The notes: generated from the sequence alone by a model not told the origin. Positions 26,046-35,893 are shown, counted from the first letter of the stretch. The stretch: 64,000 nucleotides of DNA from Vibrio intestinalis (GCF_025195085.2 NZ_JANAVY020000006.1:124001-188000), one strand, 5' to 3'. A program made the numbers and translations.

Positions 26046-27101
26046 ATGAATACTCAAAATTCTCAGCCACATACACTTAATCAACTTGGCTGGAACAATT
26101 TATTTCAACAACAACTTACTCTAGAAGATCTAGAGCAGCATCACTTTGCCCGAATTTCGGCTCATCACCGTAGCGGTTATCAACTAATGAGTGAAAACGG
26201 CGAAAGCTCATTACCCATTCATAAATCCTTACCTGAGATGACGGTAGGTGACTGGGTGGTACTGGATGAAAATGAACAGTTTGTACGCCTGTTAGAAAGG
26301 CAATCCCTGTTTAGCCGCAAAGCCGCTGGTAGCAAAGTGGCAGAGCAGTTGATCGCAGCCAACGTCTCAACCCTATTTATCGTTTGTTCGTTAAATGACG
26401 ACTTTAACCTAAGCCGCATTGAACGTTACTTAGCCATCGCACATGAAGCACAAGTCGAGCCAGTTGTCGTGCTGACCAAAGCCGATTTGTGTCAAGATAG
26501 CCAAGACAAACGGGCGCAAGTACAAGCGCTTGACCCAATGCTCATGGTTGAAATGGTCAACGCACTAGATGCGAGCCAGTGCCAAGTATTACACGCTTGG
26601 TGTGGGCTAGGTAGGACCGTCGCTTTTATGGGTTCATCCGGTGTTGGCAAATCAACGCTGGTCAACTCGTTACTCGGCGAACAAGCTCAAAGTACTGGCG
26701 GCATTCGTGAAAGTGACAGCAAAGGCCGTCATACCACCACCAGTCGTTCGATTCATCTACTCAACAGCGGCGGTGTGTTAATCGACACTCCGGGAATGCG
26801 TGAATTACAAATTCACGACTGCGCTGAGGGAGTGGAGCAAACATTCTCTGATGTACAGGCGCTCGTCGAGCAGTGTCGATTCTCTGATTGCCAACACAGT
26901 AACGAACCAGGCTGCGCAGTGAACAAAGCGCTTGAGCAAGGGGTCATCGATGAGCGACGCGTGAATAACTTTCTAAAGCTAATGCGTGAACAAGAGCGCA
27001 ATAGCAGCTCGTTGGCCGAACAAAGAGCAAAAAGCAAAGAGTTCACCAAATTCTGCAAAGTCACTCAATCACACAGCCGCAGTTTAAAAACCGGTTACTG
27101 A
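26046..27101 (+). CDS. rsgA: RsgA family circularly permuted GTPase (second copy)
   Basis: A 351-residue protein with an N-terminal OB-fold (~35-90), a circularly permuted GTPase domain (G4 TKAD ~155, then G1 GSSGVGKST ~201, then G3 DTPG ~248), and a C-terminal zinc site ([14 protein letters not shown]). This order is diagnostic of RsgA/YjeQ, which acts late in 30S subunit maturation. The main rsgA of vibrios sits elsewhere beside orn/psd, so I take this as a paralogue. The C-terminus is basic, as in RNA-binding relatives. A GGGGT Shine-Dalgarno lies 6 bases before the ATG, inside a predicted hairpin; a 15-codon leader frame precedes it. Confidence 0.9.
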   Translation: MNTQNSQPHTLNQLGWNNLFQQQLTLEDLEQHHFARISAHHRSGYQLMSENGESSLPIHKSLPEMTVGDWVVLDENEQFVRLLERQSLFSRKAAGSKVAEQLIAANVSTLFIVCSLNDDFNLSRIERYLAIAHEAQVEPVVVLTKADLCQDSQDKRAQVQALDPMLMVEMVNALDASQCQVLHAWCGLGRTVAFMGSSGVGKSTLVNSLLGEQAQSTGGIRESDSKGRHTTTSRSIHLLNSGGVLIDTPGMRELQIHDCAEGVEQTFSDVQALVEQCRFSDCQHSNEPGCAVNKALEQGVIDERRVNNFLKLMREQERNSSSLAEQRAKSKEFTKFCKVTQSHSRSLKTGY

Positions 27102-27119
27102 TTTCGACATCTTTATTCC

Positions 27120-27140
27120 AAGGGGCTATAAGCCCCTTTT
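27120..27140 (+). terminator. Terminator of the rsgA paralogue
   Basis: An 8-bp stem, AAGGGGCT with AGCCCCTT, with a 3-nt loop and a following T run. Confidence 0.85.
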
Positions 27141-27438
27141 CTTTTGCACGCCGCAAACGTTTAACAGCAACATAAAATTCACACTTCGTGACATTTTGTA
27201 ATTTTTAATACCAAAATCCAATTATTTATAGACACAATATCTCAAGCCGCTAGTATGTTTCGTTCAGCAACCGTTCGCTGACGATACTCATCAAGATAAG
27301 TACCTGTTTACATTTCCAGTAGAGAAATTAATCAATCACACATTGAGATGGGCATCACCGCTTTCAAAGTTGGTAGTGTGCTCTGCCACCTGACAAAGCA
27401 AAACCACTATTAAAACAAAACCTATACAAGGTAATACT
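27141..27438. other. Long leader/intergenic region before sstT
   Basis: About 300 bp of AT-rich sequence. An imperfect hairpin around GTTCAGCAACCGTTCGCTGAC lies near 27260. A 21-codon frame at 27347 (MGITAFKVGS...) has no usable binding site, so I do not call it. The sstT site is AAGGTAATACT. No known riboswitch is evident to me. Confidence 0.35.
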
Positions 27439-28668
27439 ATGCAATATTCTTTCTTAGCACGCTTTGCTAGAGGCAATCTCGTCCTGCAAATCTTAGTCGG
27501 TATCCTATTGGGTGCAGCATTGGCCACCTACTCTCCTGAACACGCAAAAAGCGTAGGCATGTTGGGTGAGCTATTTGTTGGCGCATTAAAAGCTGTCGCG
27601 CCAATTTTGGTGTTTATCTTGGTGGCAGCGTCTATCGCCAACCAAAAGAAAAACCAACACACTTACATGCGCCCTATCGTCGTACTCTACCTATTTGGTA
27701 CCTTTACAGCCGCACTGACTGCTGTTCTCATGAGTTTCCTTTTCCCTACCACTTTGACACTGGTTTCAGGCGCTGAAGGTACGACCCCGCCGCAAGGTAT
27801 TGCGGAAGTGATGCACACACTACTATTCAAATTGGTCGATAACCCAGTAAATGCACTAATGAGTGCGAACTACATCGGTATTCTAGCTTGGGCCGTTGGC
27901 CTTGGTTTGGCGCTTCACCATGCGTCTGATACAACCAAAGCGGTATTTGAAGATCTTAGCCACGGCGTATCACAGATCGTTCGCTTCATTATTCGTCTAG
28001 CGCCATTTGGTATCTTTGGTTTAGTGTCAGCTACGTTAGCGACGACTGGTTTCGAAGCGCTAATGGGTTACGCACATCTACTGGGCGTTCTACTAGGTTC
28101 AATGGCCATCATCGCGTTAGTCGTTAACCCGCTCATCGTGATGGTGAAAACAGGCGAAAACCCATACCCACTGGTTCTTCAATGTTTACACGAAAGCGGC
28201 GTAACGGCATTCTTTACTCGTTCAAGTGCTGCAAACATCCCAGTAAACATGGCGTTATGTGAGAAGCTAAAACTGGATGAAGATACTTACTCAGTATCAA
28301 TCCCGCTTGGCGCGACCATCAACATGGCTGGCGCGGCAATCACGATTACTACCTTAACTCTAGCTGCAGTTCACACCATGGAAGTGCCGGTTGATATCAT
28401 GACAGCGCTACTACTCAGCATCGTCGCTGCAGTATCAGCATGTGGCGCATCAGGCGTAGCAGGTGGTTCATTACTGCTTATCCCACTGGCATGTGGCCTG
28501 TTTGGTATCCCGAATGAAATCGCGATGCAAGTGGTTGCGGTTGGTTTCATCATTGGTGTAATTCAAGATTCAGCCGAAACAGCGCTGAACAGTTCAACTG
28601 ACGTAATCTTCACCGCATGTGTATGTAAAGCAAAACAGAAACAGCGCGGCTACGTTCGTCTACGCTAA
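27439..28668 (+). CDS. sstT: Sodium/serine-threonine symporter SstT
   Basis: A 409-residue inner-membrane protein of the dicarboxylate/amino acid:cation symporter (DAACS) family, the normal length for SstT. It opens with [20 protein letters not shown] and has about eight membrane helices. The transport core shows the serine-rich hairpin ([14 protein letters not shown]), the [15 protein letters not shown] motif and the terminal [18 protein letters not shown], which matches SstT better than GltP or DctA. It takes up serine and threonine with Na+. It stands alone and ends in a strong bidirectional terminator. Confidence 0.95.
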   Translation: MQYSFLARFARGNLVLQILVGILLGAALATYSPEHAKSVGMLGELFVGALKAVAPILVFILVAASIANQKKNQHTYMRPIVVLYLFGTFTAALTAVLMSFLFPTTLTLVSGAEGTTPPQGIAEVMHTLLFKLVDNPVNALMSANYIGILAWAVGLGLALHHASDTTKAVFEDLSHGVSQIVRFIIRLAPFGIFGLVSATLATTGFEALMGYAHLLGVLLGSMAIIALVVNPLIVMVKTGENPYPLVLQCLHESGVTAFFTRSSAANIPVNMALCEKLKLDEDTYSVSIPLGATINMAGAAITITTLTLAAVHTMEVPVDIMTALLLSIVAAVSACGASGVAGGSLLLIPLACGLFGIPNEIAMQVVAVGFIIGVIQDSAETALNSSTDVIFTACVCKAKQKQRGYVRLR

Positions 28669-28702
28669 TTCGACAATTCTGTAGCGCTATACGCTAGAAA
28701 CA

Positions 28703-28740
28703 AAAAGCCCCGCTCAAGTCATTGAGCGGGGCTTTTCTTT
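28703..28740. terminator. Bidirectional terminator between sstT and the Sel1 gene
   Basis: A 15-bp perfect stem (28703-28717 with 28722-28736) built around AAAAGCCCCGCTCAA, with a 4-nt loop and A/T runs at both ends, between convergent genes. Confidence 0.93.
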
Positions 28741-28746
28741 ATCCAA

Positions 28747-29973
28747 TTACTGCTGTGGTTTATCTGATGAAGGGGAAGTGATTGATTGAGAGGAGGTGGT
28801 CGATGGTGACACGCTCGATTGTGAAAAGTCTAATGGTGCGGCCTCAGCTTGCGGCTCTGCCATCATAGGTGCTTCTATCACGTCAACTTGTTCCAAGTTA
28901 TCAAACAAGTCTGCTTCGCCCTCTACAACCATATCTTCGCCCGCCATCATTGCTGGGCTCATATCGAATTTATCGTAAGGGATATCACGCTTATAGAGCT
29001 TATTCAGCGCTTTAATCAGCGAGTGTTTGCTAACCTTGTTCTCTCGAATGCGTTTAAGCATAGGTTTTGAAAGAGCTTGTAAACCAACAACCGTATCTAC
29101 ACCGATATTAAGCGCGACTTTATCACGCATCATACGCGCTTCATCATTGCCAAGTTGACCAGCTAAGAACAACCAAATATAGGCAATGCAGCGCCCGCTA
29201 CCGCCATGGTCAACCCAAATCTCACCCAGTCGAACCATCGCAGGGGTATAACCCTTTTCAGCAGCGCGCTCTAACCAATAGCAGCCTTGCGCGTGATCAG
29301 CTGCAACACCAAGACCATGAATGTAATTAAGACCAAGCTTCATGCGGCCTTCATTGCTGCGCATCGCAGTCGCTCTACGAAACCACTCAGTAGAAGTGCT
29401 TGGACTTGGATCTGGATTGTTATGAGCGATAAACCAATCACCCAAAAACAGAATCGCTTCAAGATGGCGCTGCTTAGCGGCTTGCTCCATCACAAATATG
29501 CCTTTCTCAAGGTTTGGCTCGACACCTCGGCCATGAATCAGCGATTCTGCCATTTCAAACTTGGCTTGCAATACACCATCATGGGCATCAATGGCTGTGC
29601 GCCAATACTTGGCCTGTTCTTTTAGAACGAGGTCTTCACGCATCCGATCGCTAATACGCACAATGCCATACATGCCCGTGATATTGTCTAGCTCAGCGGC
29701 CTTATGGTACCAATATAAAGCTTGGCGCAAGTTGGTTCGTTCAGCTTCTTTAGCAAGATAGAGAATCATGGTGATGTCGCCACCCTCAGCTTTCATCACA
29801 CGCTGCTCTTCTTCCATTTTCCTGTCACGCTCCATCGCTTTTCTCAGCGCAATTTCTCGCTGTCTGCGTTCTTGTTCTACGCGTTTTTTCCGAATGGATA
29901 GCGCAAGCATCCACACAAACAAGAAAAGTAAAAGCAGTCCGGTCGCCCCTATGGCGATCCCTATCATATTCAT
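28747..29973 (-). CDS. Membrane-anchored Sel1-like repeat protein
   Basis: A 408-residue protein. An N-terminal membrane helix (IAIGATGLLLLFLFVWMLALSI, ~4-26) is followed by a strongly charged coiled coil (~28-62), then a run of Sel1/TPR-like repeats (~70-290). Typical units are AKEAERTNLRQALYWYHKAAEL, AESLIHGRGVEPNLEKGIFVMEQAAKQ and LNYIHGLGVAADHAQGCYWLERAAEKG. The C-terminal ~110 residues are low complexity and Ser/Thr/Pro/Gln-rich, ending SITSPSSDKPQQ. Sel1 repeats are protein-interaction scaffolds. The N-in anchor would place the repeats either side of the membrane; the basic KKR after the helix suggests the cytoplasm. No partner is apparent. Confidence 0.8.
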   Translation of the reverse strand: MNMIGIAIGATGLLLLFLFVWMLALSIRKKRVEQERRQREIALRKAMERDRKMEEEQRVMKAEGGDITMILYLAKEAERTNLRQALYWYHKAAELDNITGMYGIVRISDRMREDLVLKEQAKYWRTAIDAHDGVLQAKFEMAESLIHGRGVEPNLEKGIFVMEQAAKQRHLEAILFLGDWFIAHNNPDPSPSTSTEWFRRATAMRSNEGRMKLGLNYIHGLGVAADHAQGCYWLERAAEKGYTPAMVRLGEIWVDHGGSGRCIAYIWLFLAGQLGNDEARMMRDKVALNIGVDTVVGLQALSKPMLKRIRENKVSKHSLIKALNKLYKRDIPYDKFDMSPAMMAGEDMVVEGEADLFDNLEQVDVIEAPMMAEPQAEAAPLDFSQSSVSPSTTSSQSITSPSSDKPQQ

Positions 29974-30317
29974 TCGTATTTATGTCACATGTTGTGTTGA
30001 TAATATTAGTATCGGCCAATCGTCGAAATTATTGAGCTTATCAACGACTCTGGCTAGGCACAGGATATGCTAACTCGATGATTGTGAGAACCGTTAGAGG
30101 CTCAAAGTGGATACTTCGTTGAAGAAATTATCTCCATTATTCTTTTATAAAACTATTGATAAAACACTCAAAGCAAACGTGTGCTTTTCGATGAACGTTA
30201 TCAAAACAAAAAGAAACGACAAAAATTGACCAAAAACAATAGAAGATCAAGATCACTTATTTTATAATGCAAATTAATTAAGACAGCATATTGAATTCTA
30301 ATAATCAGGGGCAGAAA
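29974..30317. other. Divergent promoter region of nagB and the Sel1 gene
   Basis: The 344-bp gap includes TATAAT (30263-30268) as a -10 for nagB, inside a roughly symmetric TTATTT...AAATTAA block (30257-30277) that resembles a NagC operator in outline only. No good -35 is present, so an activator is likely. The rest is AT-rich without recognisable features. Confidence 0.4.
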
Positions 30318-31118
30318 ATGAGACTTATCCCGCTTAACCAAGCAGCACAAGTAGGCAAATGGGCAGCAGCACACATCGTTAAACGCATTAACGACTTCAA
30401 CCCAACTGCAGAGCGTCCATTTGTTCTAGGTCTACCTACTGGTGGTACTCCACTAGCGACTTACAAAGCGCTTATCGAATTGCACAAAGCTGGCGAAGTT
30501 AGCTTTAAGCACGTAGTAACTTTCAACATGGATGAGTACATCGGTATCCCTGCGGATCACCCAGAATCATACCGCTCTTTCATGTACAACAACTTCTTCA
30601 ACCACATCGACATCCAAGAAGAGAACATCAACCTTCTTGATGGCAACGCGGATGACAACGAAGTTGAATGCAAACGCTACGAAGACAAAATCAAGTCTTA
30701 CGGCAAAATCAACCTATTCATGGGCGGCGTAGGTAACGACGGTCACATCGCATTTAACGAGCCAGCATCTTCTCTGTCTTCACGTACTCGTATCAAGACA
30801 CTAACTGAAGACACTCGTATCGCGAACTCTCGTTTCTTCGACGGCGACATCAACCAGGTTCCTAAGTACGCACTAACTATCGGTGTTGGTACTCTACTTG
30901 ACGCTGAAGAGATCATGATTCTTGTTACTGGCCACAACAAAGCACTAGCTCTAGAAGCAGCAGTTGAAGGCAGCGTAAACCACCTATGGACTGTATCTGC
31001 ACTTCAGCTACATCCTAAATCAGTGATCGTTTGTGACGAGCCATCAACTCAAGAGCTAAAAGTGAAGACAGTTAAATACTTCACTGAGCTAGAAGCTGAG
31101 AACATCAAAGGCTTCTAA
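30318..31118 (+). CDS. nagB: Glucosamine-6-phosphate deaminase NagB
   Basis: A 266-residue enzyme, exactly the E. coli length, converting glucosamine-6-phosphate to fructose-6-phosphate and ammonia, the last step of GlcNAc and chitin-derived sugar use. The ATG at 30318 ([15 protein letters not shown]) has an AGGGGCAG site; a TTG nine codons upstream is rejected. Catalytic residues align with NagB: Asp72 in FNMDEYIG and the [13 protein letters not shown] loop (Asp141, His143, Glu148). Codon choice is strongly biased (AAC, GAA, CGT, GGT), suggesting high expression. It stands alone, downstream of its own promoter region. Confidence 0.97.
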   Translation: MRLIPLNQAAQVGKWAAAHIVKRINDFNPTAERPFVLGLPTGGTPLATYKALIELHKAGEVSFKHVVTFNMDEYIGIPADHPESYRSFMYNNFFNHIDIQEENINLLDGNADDNEVECKRYEDKIKSYGKINLFMGGVGNDGHIAFNEPASSLSSRTRIKTLTEDTRIANSRFFDGDINQVPKYALTIGVGTLLDAEEIMILVTGHNKALALEAAVEGSVNHLWTVSALQLHPKSVIVCDEPSTQELKVKTVKYFTELEAENIKGF

Positions 31119-31140
31119 TCATCTTGATGATTGAACATGT

Positions 31141-31170
31141 AAAAAGGAGGCTTCGGCCTCCTTTTTGTTT
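31141..31170. terminator. Bidirectional terminator of nagB
   Basis: An 11-bp stem, AAAAAGGAGGC with GCCTCCTTTTT, closed by a stable TTCG tetraloop, followed by more T residues. Confidence 0.95.
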
Positions 31171-31171
31171 T

Positions 31172-31528
31172 TCACGCTAAGTTGAAGAACAGCTCATCGT
31201 CTGTCATGTATTTATGCTTGTTACTTAAATTACGTACATGCATAAACATAAACTCCGGAAAGCCCGGTGCTAAAATCGAGTTTGGCTCCCAACACACGCC
31301 GCCAACAAAAATATATCGGCCCTGTTTTTCATCATCATGCAAAGGGTTATTCAGCGGGGTAGAAAGTTCGGCTCGCACACCCTCTAACACACACACGATT
31401 TGACCTTTAGCGACCCCTATTACGCGGTTCACCAAGTTAGCCTTTACGCCACACTTCCATGCTTGTCGTGTCGCCATTTCAAAACCTTGCTTTCTGACGC
31501 CTTTACGCACATTCACAATTAAATTCAT
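31172..31528 (-). CDS. Hypothetical protein
   Basis: A 118-residue basic-to-neutral protein with no signal peptide or membrane helix. It begins MNLIVNVRKGVRKQGFEMA, has a middle segment with NRVIGVAKGQIVCVLEGVRAEL, and ends MTDDELFFNLA. I do not recognise the family. The start at 31528 is the only ATG giving the full frame; a weak site lies upstream. It is convergent with nagB and shares its terminator. Its composition and codon use do not stand out from the neighbours. Confidence 0.55.
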   Translation of the reverse strand: MNLIVNVRKGVRKQGFEMATRQAWKCGVKANLVNRVIGVAKGQIVCVLEGVRAELSTPLNNPLHDDEKQGRYIFVGGVCWEPNSILAPGFPEFMFMHVRNLSNKHKYMTDDELFFNLA

Positions 31529-31728
31529 TCTTCACATCCAAACGGCAGTCACGGTACAACAAGCACTCAAAGTAGCGCGCAAAGGATAGACAAAGCGAGC
31601 AAAGAATACTCTGATATTCTCACCCGATGATAATCGCCAGTTTCGGAACTCTAAAACTCAAAACGGTTGATTGCGGTGCGCATTTCAGTCACATTGGCGA
31701 CAGATAGACTCAGTTGACCAGGACGCCC

Positions 31729-32613
31729 ATGACCACCGCTAGCTTTTTTCGCCTACTCTTATTGGCTGCCATTTGGGGCGGTTCATTCCTGTTTATGCGC
31801 ATTTCTGCCTCAGCCTTTGGCCCTGCTTATTTAATTGAGTTTCGAGTTCTATTTGCCGCTATTTGCTTATTTTTGGTGAGCTTATATCTAAAGCGCAGCC
31901 TTCTCTTTCGAGCCCATCTTAAGCATTTTATGATCATCGGCCTTTTTAACTCAGCTTTGCCTTTCGTCTTATTGGCCTTTGCCGCGCAAACACTTAACGC
32001 CTCAACCTTATCTGTAGTTAACTCTACGGCAGTGATCTGGGGGGCGGTCATTGGCGTGTTTTGGCATAAAACCCCTCTAACCAAAAAAGCAATCATGGGG
32101 TTAGTGATTGGGGTGGCAGGTGTGACGGTATTGGTGGGCTGGGATGCACTAAAAATTGGCCAAGAAGCGATTTGGCCGGTACTCGCGGGTTTGATGGCGA
32201 CGTGCAGTTACGGCATTGCCACGAACTACACCAAAACCTCACCAAACATTGCGCCGTTTGATAATGCTCACGGCAACATGTGGGCGGCGGTGCTTTGGTT
32301 GTTACCTCTGTTACCCTTCATCCCTATGCGCACCACACCTTCGGATGTCGAAATTGGCTCAGTGATCGCGCTCGGTGTACTTTGCACCGCGACCGCTTAC
32401 TTACTTTATTTCCGCTTAGTGTCTGAGATTGGGCCTGCCTCAACGTTGTCGGTCACCTTCTTGATTCCCGCTTTTGGTATTTTGTGGGGTTACCTGTTTC
32501 TCGATGAACCGATTGGCGTCAGCACGATCATTGGGACCAGTTTGGTATTACTCGGCACCAGCTTAGTGACCGGTTTCTCTTTCAAATCATTACTCAGCAA
32601 ACCAAAACCCTAG
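31729..32613 (+). CDS. EamA-domain permease of the drug/metabolite transporter superfamily
   Basis: A 294-residue inner-membrane protein with ten hydrophobic segments in two EamA repeats (~3-135 and ~150-285). Family marks are LLLLAAIWGGSFLFMRISA at the N-terminus and PASTLSVTFLIPAFGILWGYLFLDEP in the second repeat. The start at 31729 (MTTASFF) has AGGA 6-8 bases upstream; a TTG five codons earlier is less likely. Such proteins export amino acids or other metabolites; the substrate cannot be inferred. It is a single gene. Confidence 0.88.
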   Translation: MTTASFFRLLLLAAIWGGSFLFMRISASAFGPAYLIEFRVLFAAICLFLVSLYLKRSLLFRAHLKHFMIIGLFNSALPFVLLAFAAQTLNASTLSVVNSTAVIWGAVIGVFWHKTPLTKKAIMGLVIGVAGVTVLVGWDALKIGQEAIWPVLAGLMATCSYGIATNYTKTSPNIAPFDNAHGNMWAAVLWLLPLLPFIPMRTTPSDVEIGSVIALGVLCTATAYLLYFRLVSEIGPASTLSVTFLIPAFGILWGYLFLDEPIGVSTIIGTSLVLLGTSLVTGFSFKSLLSKPKP

Positions 32614-32677
32614 CTCAACCGCCTTGCTAAACTTAATGCCTATACTAAAAGAGTCGCGTTAAGAATAGGGATGAGAT

Positions 32678-33013
32678 ATGAGCTCAATTTTATTGTCGAT
32701 GCTGCTGCTCACCACACCAGTACAGCCGGCAGCAAGTAACACGCTAGCACTCAAATGTACGCTGCTCGAAACGCCCGATCAGTTCTTGTTTTACTACGAA
32801 CAAATGGTCTATCGCAGCGAGCAATTTGTCATCTTTCAGAACTTTAAAGGAAGGGTAGTGACTCAGGTGGATTTAAAAACTGGCGAGCTGATTCGAACGA
32901 CGTATCTCGGTGAAGATTATTTGCCCAACTATCAAATTTTACTTGGCCAATGCCATGACGCGCCACATGTGATCGAACTGTGGACATTAGGCCAAAACAC
33001 GTTTGATCATTGA
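32678..33013 (+). CDS. Small secreted or anchored hypothetical protein
   Basis: A 111-residue protein with an N-terminal signal (MSSILLSMLLLTTPVQPAAS). A small domain with two cysteines (LKCTLLE and LGQCHDAP) follows, which may form a disulfide in the periplasm. AGGGATGAG precedes the start. I do not recognise a family. It is convergent with fpr and follows the EamA permease by 65 bases without an evident terminator between, so the two may be co-transcribed. Confidence 0.6.
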   Translation: MSSILLSMLLLTTPVQPAASNTLALKCTLLETPDQFLFYYEQMVYRSEQFVIFQNFKGRVVTQVDLKTGELIRTTYLGEDYLPNYQILLGQCHDAPHVIELWTLGQNTFDH

Positions 33014-33028
33014 CCTAATGACCCGCAG

Positions 33029-33799
33029 TTACCAATATCGCTCATAGACAATATTGCCGCCCACAGCATGGCGAAAACGGCTTAACCCCTGATTTAGCAA
33101 GCTTTTGGTCGTATCTTTTATCATCGCCGGGTTGCCACATAACATAACAAAGCTACCTTCAGGGTCAAAGTTCACTCCTGCGGCATCCATCAACTGGCCT
33201 TCATCAATCAGTTGTGGAATTCGGCCATGCAACGCTCCTTGCTTGATTTCACGCGACACTATAGGAATGTATACCAATCGCCCTTCATATTGCTCAATCA
33301 ACTGTTCTATCAAATAGTGATACACAAGATCAGCTTGATGACGAACACCATGTACTAGCACCACTTTGTCACAGTTAGGGCGGAAGTTAAGATCATCAAG
33401 TAGCGACAAAAATGGCCCGATCCCAGTTCCTGTCGAGAGCAACCATAAATTGGTCGATGATTTGGGAATGGTATCAAAAATCAAATCCCCATGGGCGCTT
33501 TCACCGACGTAGAGTCCATCTCCCACTTTGAGTTGATGTAAGCGCGGGGAGAGTTTCCCATCTGAATTCGAGATTAATAAAAACTCTAGTACGTCGCTTG
33601 TCATTAGAGGTGCGTTTACCAAAGAATAGGCACGTGAAATCAGTTCACCTTGCTCATCAAGTAAGGCGAGTTTGGTAAATTGCCCTGCTTTAAATTTCAG
33701 CGATGCGCCAGTTAAACGAAGGCTGAAAATTTCATCAGTCCAGTCCGTTCGTTTCTCAACAAACGCTTGAGAGTAACCTACGATTTCACTCTTTATCAT
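33029..33799 (-). CDS. fpr: Ferredoxin/flavodoxin-NADP+ reductase Fpr
   Basis: A 256-residue flavoenzyme. An N-terminal FAD-binding barrel has RAYSLVNAP (the RxYS motif). A C-terminal NADP-binding domain has STGTGIGPFLSLL, VLVHGVRHQADLVY and a CGNP turn. The protein ends in YERYW, the aromatic C-terminus of bacterial class II Fpr enzymes. It shuttles electrons between NADPH and ferredoxin or flavodoxin, and in E. coli belongs to the SoxRS oxidative-stress response. No SoxR or SoxS site is clear upstream. Confidence 0.93.
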   Translation of the reverse strand: MIKSEIVGYSQAFVEKRTDWTDEIFSLRLTGASLKFKAGQFTKLALLDEQGELISRAYSLVNAPLMTSDVLEFLLISNSDGKLSPRLHQLKVGDGLYVGESAHGDLIFDTIPKSSTNLWLLSTGTGIGPFLSLLDDLNFRPNCDKVVLVHGVRHQADLVYHYLIEQLIEQYEGRLVYIPIVSREIKQGALHGRIPQLIDEGQLMDAAGVNFDPEGSFVMLCGNPAMIKDTTKSLLNQGLSRFRHAVGGNIVYERYW

Positions 33800-34115
33800 C
33801 TCTTACCTCGCCCAAAGTGAGTTATCCGCAGTTTAAAATATAGACTATCCGGTCTTTTCTATTGTCGGATCTTCATGTTAATGAACTGTTGTCTCATTAT
33901 TTCCCCAACAAAACCGCAATGGATAACATGAATCGACTAGAACTATCCATCTTTTACAAATTACCGTTAGGCTAAGAAATAAATGGGCTACATCGCAACT
34001 CTACAAACCAAGACACTTGAATAAGCAACTGTTTTTATTTAGATTCTTCAGCTTTGGACTGAACTACCTGTCTTAACTCCCTTTTTCCATTGCTTTGCCG
34101 GAGATACGCATTACT
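33800..34115. other. Intergenic region between fpr and the ankyrin gene
   Basis: A 316-bp divergent gap. It contains ordinary AT-rich sequence with no frame, hairpin or operator that I can support. It must hold promoters for fpr (minus) and the ankyrin gene (plus). Confidence 0.35.
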
Positions 34116-35822
34116 ATGACTAAAAAATCGCTGCTCGCTGTTATCATCGCTGCAGGCATATCAACGTCCTCCTATGCCCAACAAGAACCTTGCGATAACC
34201 TCGATTTTAATTCCCCGGATCGGCTATTCAACGCAATAGAACATCACTGTTCTATCAGAGTCGGCGAAATGCTCAGAATGGGCGACGATCCGAACATGAC
34301 AGACGATATCAACGCGACGCCACTCATCTACGCAGCTATAGAAGATCAGTCGTTAATCACCGCCCAACTGATTGAGGCAAAAGCTGAGATTGATGCGACC
34401 AACAATTTTGGACTCACCGCGTTAATCGTCGCAGCCAGAAATGGCAGCGCTTATGCGACAAAGCAATTAATCACCGCCAAAGCCAATCCAAACATCATCG
34501 ATAAAAACGCGATGACAGCACTAATGTACGCTGTCAAAAATAACCATGCCGATGTTGTTGATGAGTTACTTAAGGCCAACGCAAACGTTGATTTCGCTGA
34601 CCAGCGAGGTTTTACAGCTTTAATGATGGCAAGCTGGGAAGGTAACGCCACGATAGTTGAAAAACTGCTGGCAGCGAATGCCGCTGTGGATGTTCAATCA
34701 ACCAACGGCTATAACGCTCAAACAGCTCTCATCTACGCCAGTGAAAAAGGCCATACAGAAGTCGTTAAGCAATTACTCAAAGCCAACCCAAGAACCTATA
34801 TCAGAGACAACTTTGGTAAATCGCCATTGGATTACGCCAAAGAAAGTGGTTACGCCGAGATAGTAAACTTACTTAAGCAATATCAACCACCGGCTTATTC
34901 TTCACTTCCTAAAGACCAAGCGTTATGTCAACAAACCTTGACTCAGCAGGAGCAAGCACCTCTGCTATATGCCATTGATAACGACTGTGCCGAAACCGTC
35001 AAAAAACTACTGAACGAAGGTGCGAACCCTAACCTCGTTAACCGTTATGGTAATACCGCATTGATGATGGCGGCGGCCAATCGAAACCCTGTGATTGCGC
35101 AGTTGCTTATCAAAGCCAAAGCCGATGTTAACGCTGCCGAAGCAGAATATGGTGGTACGGCACTGATGACTGCGAGTTCACAAGGTTCATTAGAAGTTGT
35201 CGATCTACTATTGAAAGCTGGCGCTAACAACATCGAAGCTAAAAACAAATGGGGCGATACCGCGCTAATGAAAGCGGTCTTATCTGACCACGCAGCTACA
35301 GTTGAACGTTTAGTCGCGGCCAATGCCAGTCTGGATACCCTCGGTCGATACAAACTAAACCCATTAATGACCGCCAGCCTCCAATCTCCAAACACGGTAA
35401 AATACTTAATTAGCATCGGCGTAGATGTGAATGAGCAAAACAAAGAGACTGGTGAAACAGCCCTGATGATCGCAAGTCAAAGAGGCGAATATAAGATTAT
35501 TACACTACTAACCGAAGCCGGTGCCGAGCTAGACATCAAGAGCAATAATGGTGCAACAGCTATGAGTATGGCCAGAAATCCAGAAAGTAAACTTAGATTA
35601 AAAATGGCCCGATACGAACAATTGGTTCCTCAATTACATGAGCTATTAGAAAGCGGTGTTGCCATTTCAGATCCTGAGGTGCAAAAGATCGTCAAAGAAA
35701 TCGTCGAAGTTGCTCCTGTCGGTTATCGAACAACATCGTTTGAAAACCGTTATATGAAGGACAAAGAATCCATGCTTTCACTACCGAAAGACTCCTCCAT
35801 CGTAAGGCGCAGGTTCTACTAA
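34116..35822 (+). CDS. Secreted ankyrin-repeat protein
   Basis: A 568-residue protein. The ATG at 34116 gives a signal peptide (MTKKSLLAVIIAAGISTSSYAQ); GGAG lies about 13 bases upstream, a rather long spacing. Two ankyrin blocks (~45-255 and ~280-490) are separated by a linker with PPAYSSLPKDQALCQQ. Repeats show the consensus TALMxAxxxGxxxVVxxLLxAxAN, for example NAMTALMYAVKNNHADVVDELLKANANVD. Each block starts with a Cys pair (the CDNLDF/HHCSIR segment and the ALCQQ/NDCAETV segment), so the second looks like a duplication of the first. Some bacterial periplasmic ankyrin proteins support catalase or toxin immunity, but nothing here identifies a partner. Confidence 0.8.
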   Translation: MTKKSLLAVIIAAGISTSSYAQQEPCDNLDFNSPDRLFNAIEHHCSIRVGEMLRMGDDPNMTDDINATPLIYAAIEDQSLITAQLIEAKAEIDATNNFGLTALIVAARNGSAYATKQLITAKANPNIIDKNAMTALMYAVKNNHADVVDELLKANANVDFADQRGFTALMMASWEGNATIVEKLLAANAAVDVQSTNGYNAQTALIYASEKGHTEVVKQLLKANPRTYIRDNFGKSPLDYAKESGYAEIVNLLKQYQPPAYSSLPKDQALCQQTLTQQEQAPLLYAIDNDCAETVKKLLNEGANPNLVNRYGNTALMMAAANRNPVIAQLLIKAKADVNAAEAEYGGTALMTASSQGSLEVVDLLLKAGANNIEAKNKWGDTALMKAVLSDHAATVERLVAANASLDTLGRYKLNPLMTASLQSPNTVKYLISIGVDVNEQNKETGETALMIASQRGEYKIITLLTEAGAELDIKSNNGATAMSMARNPESKLRLKMARYEQLVPQLHELLESGVAISDPEVQKIVKEIVEVAPVGYRTTSFENRYMKDKESMLSLPKDSSIVRRRFY

Positions 35823-35864
35823 CCGCTTAGCATACATAGCGTCACCAAGAATAAAACCAACACC

Positions 35865-35893
35865 GAGCATTCCTAATGGAATGCTCTTTTTTT
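35865..35893 (+). terminator. Terminator of the ankyrin gene
   Basis: A 9-bp stem, GAGCATTCC with GGAATGCTC, with a TAAT loop, followed by seven T residues. Confidence 0.92.

Noticed and set aside
27347..27412. 21-codon frame upstream of sstT as a leader peptide
   Set aside because: Its ATG has no ribosome binding site and the codons show no telling enrichment.
30257..30277. Definite NagC operator at nagB
   Set aside because: Only the outer TTATTT/AAATTAA outline is right; the core does not match well enough to call.
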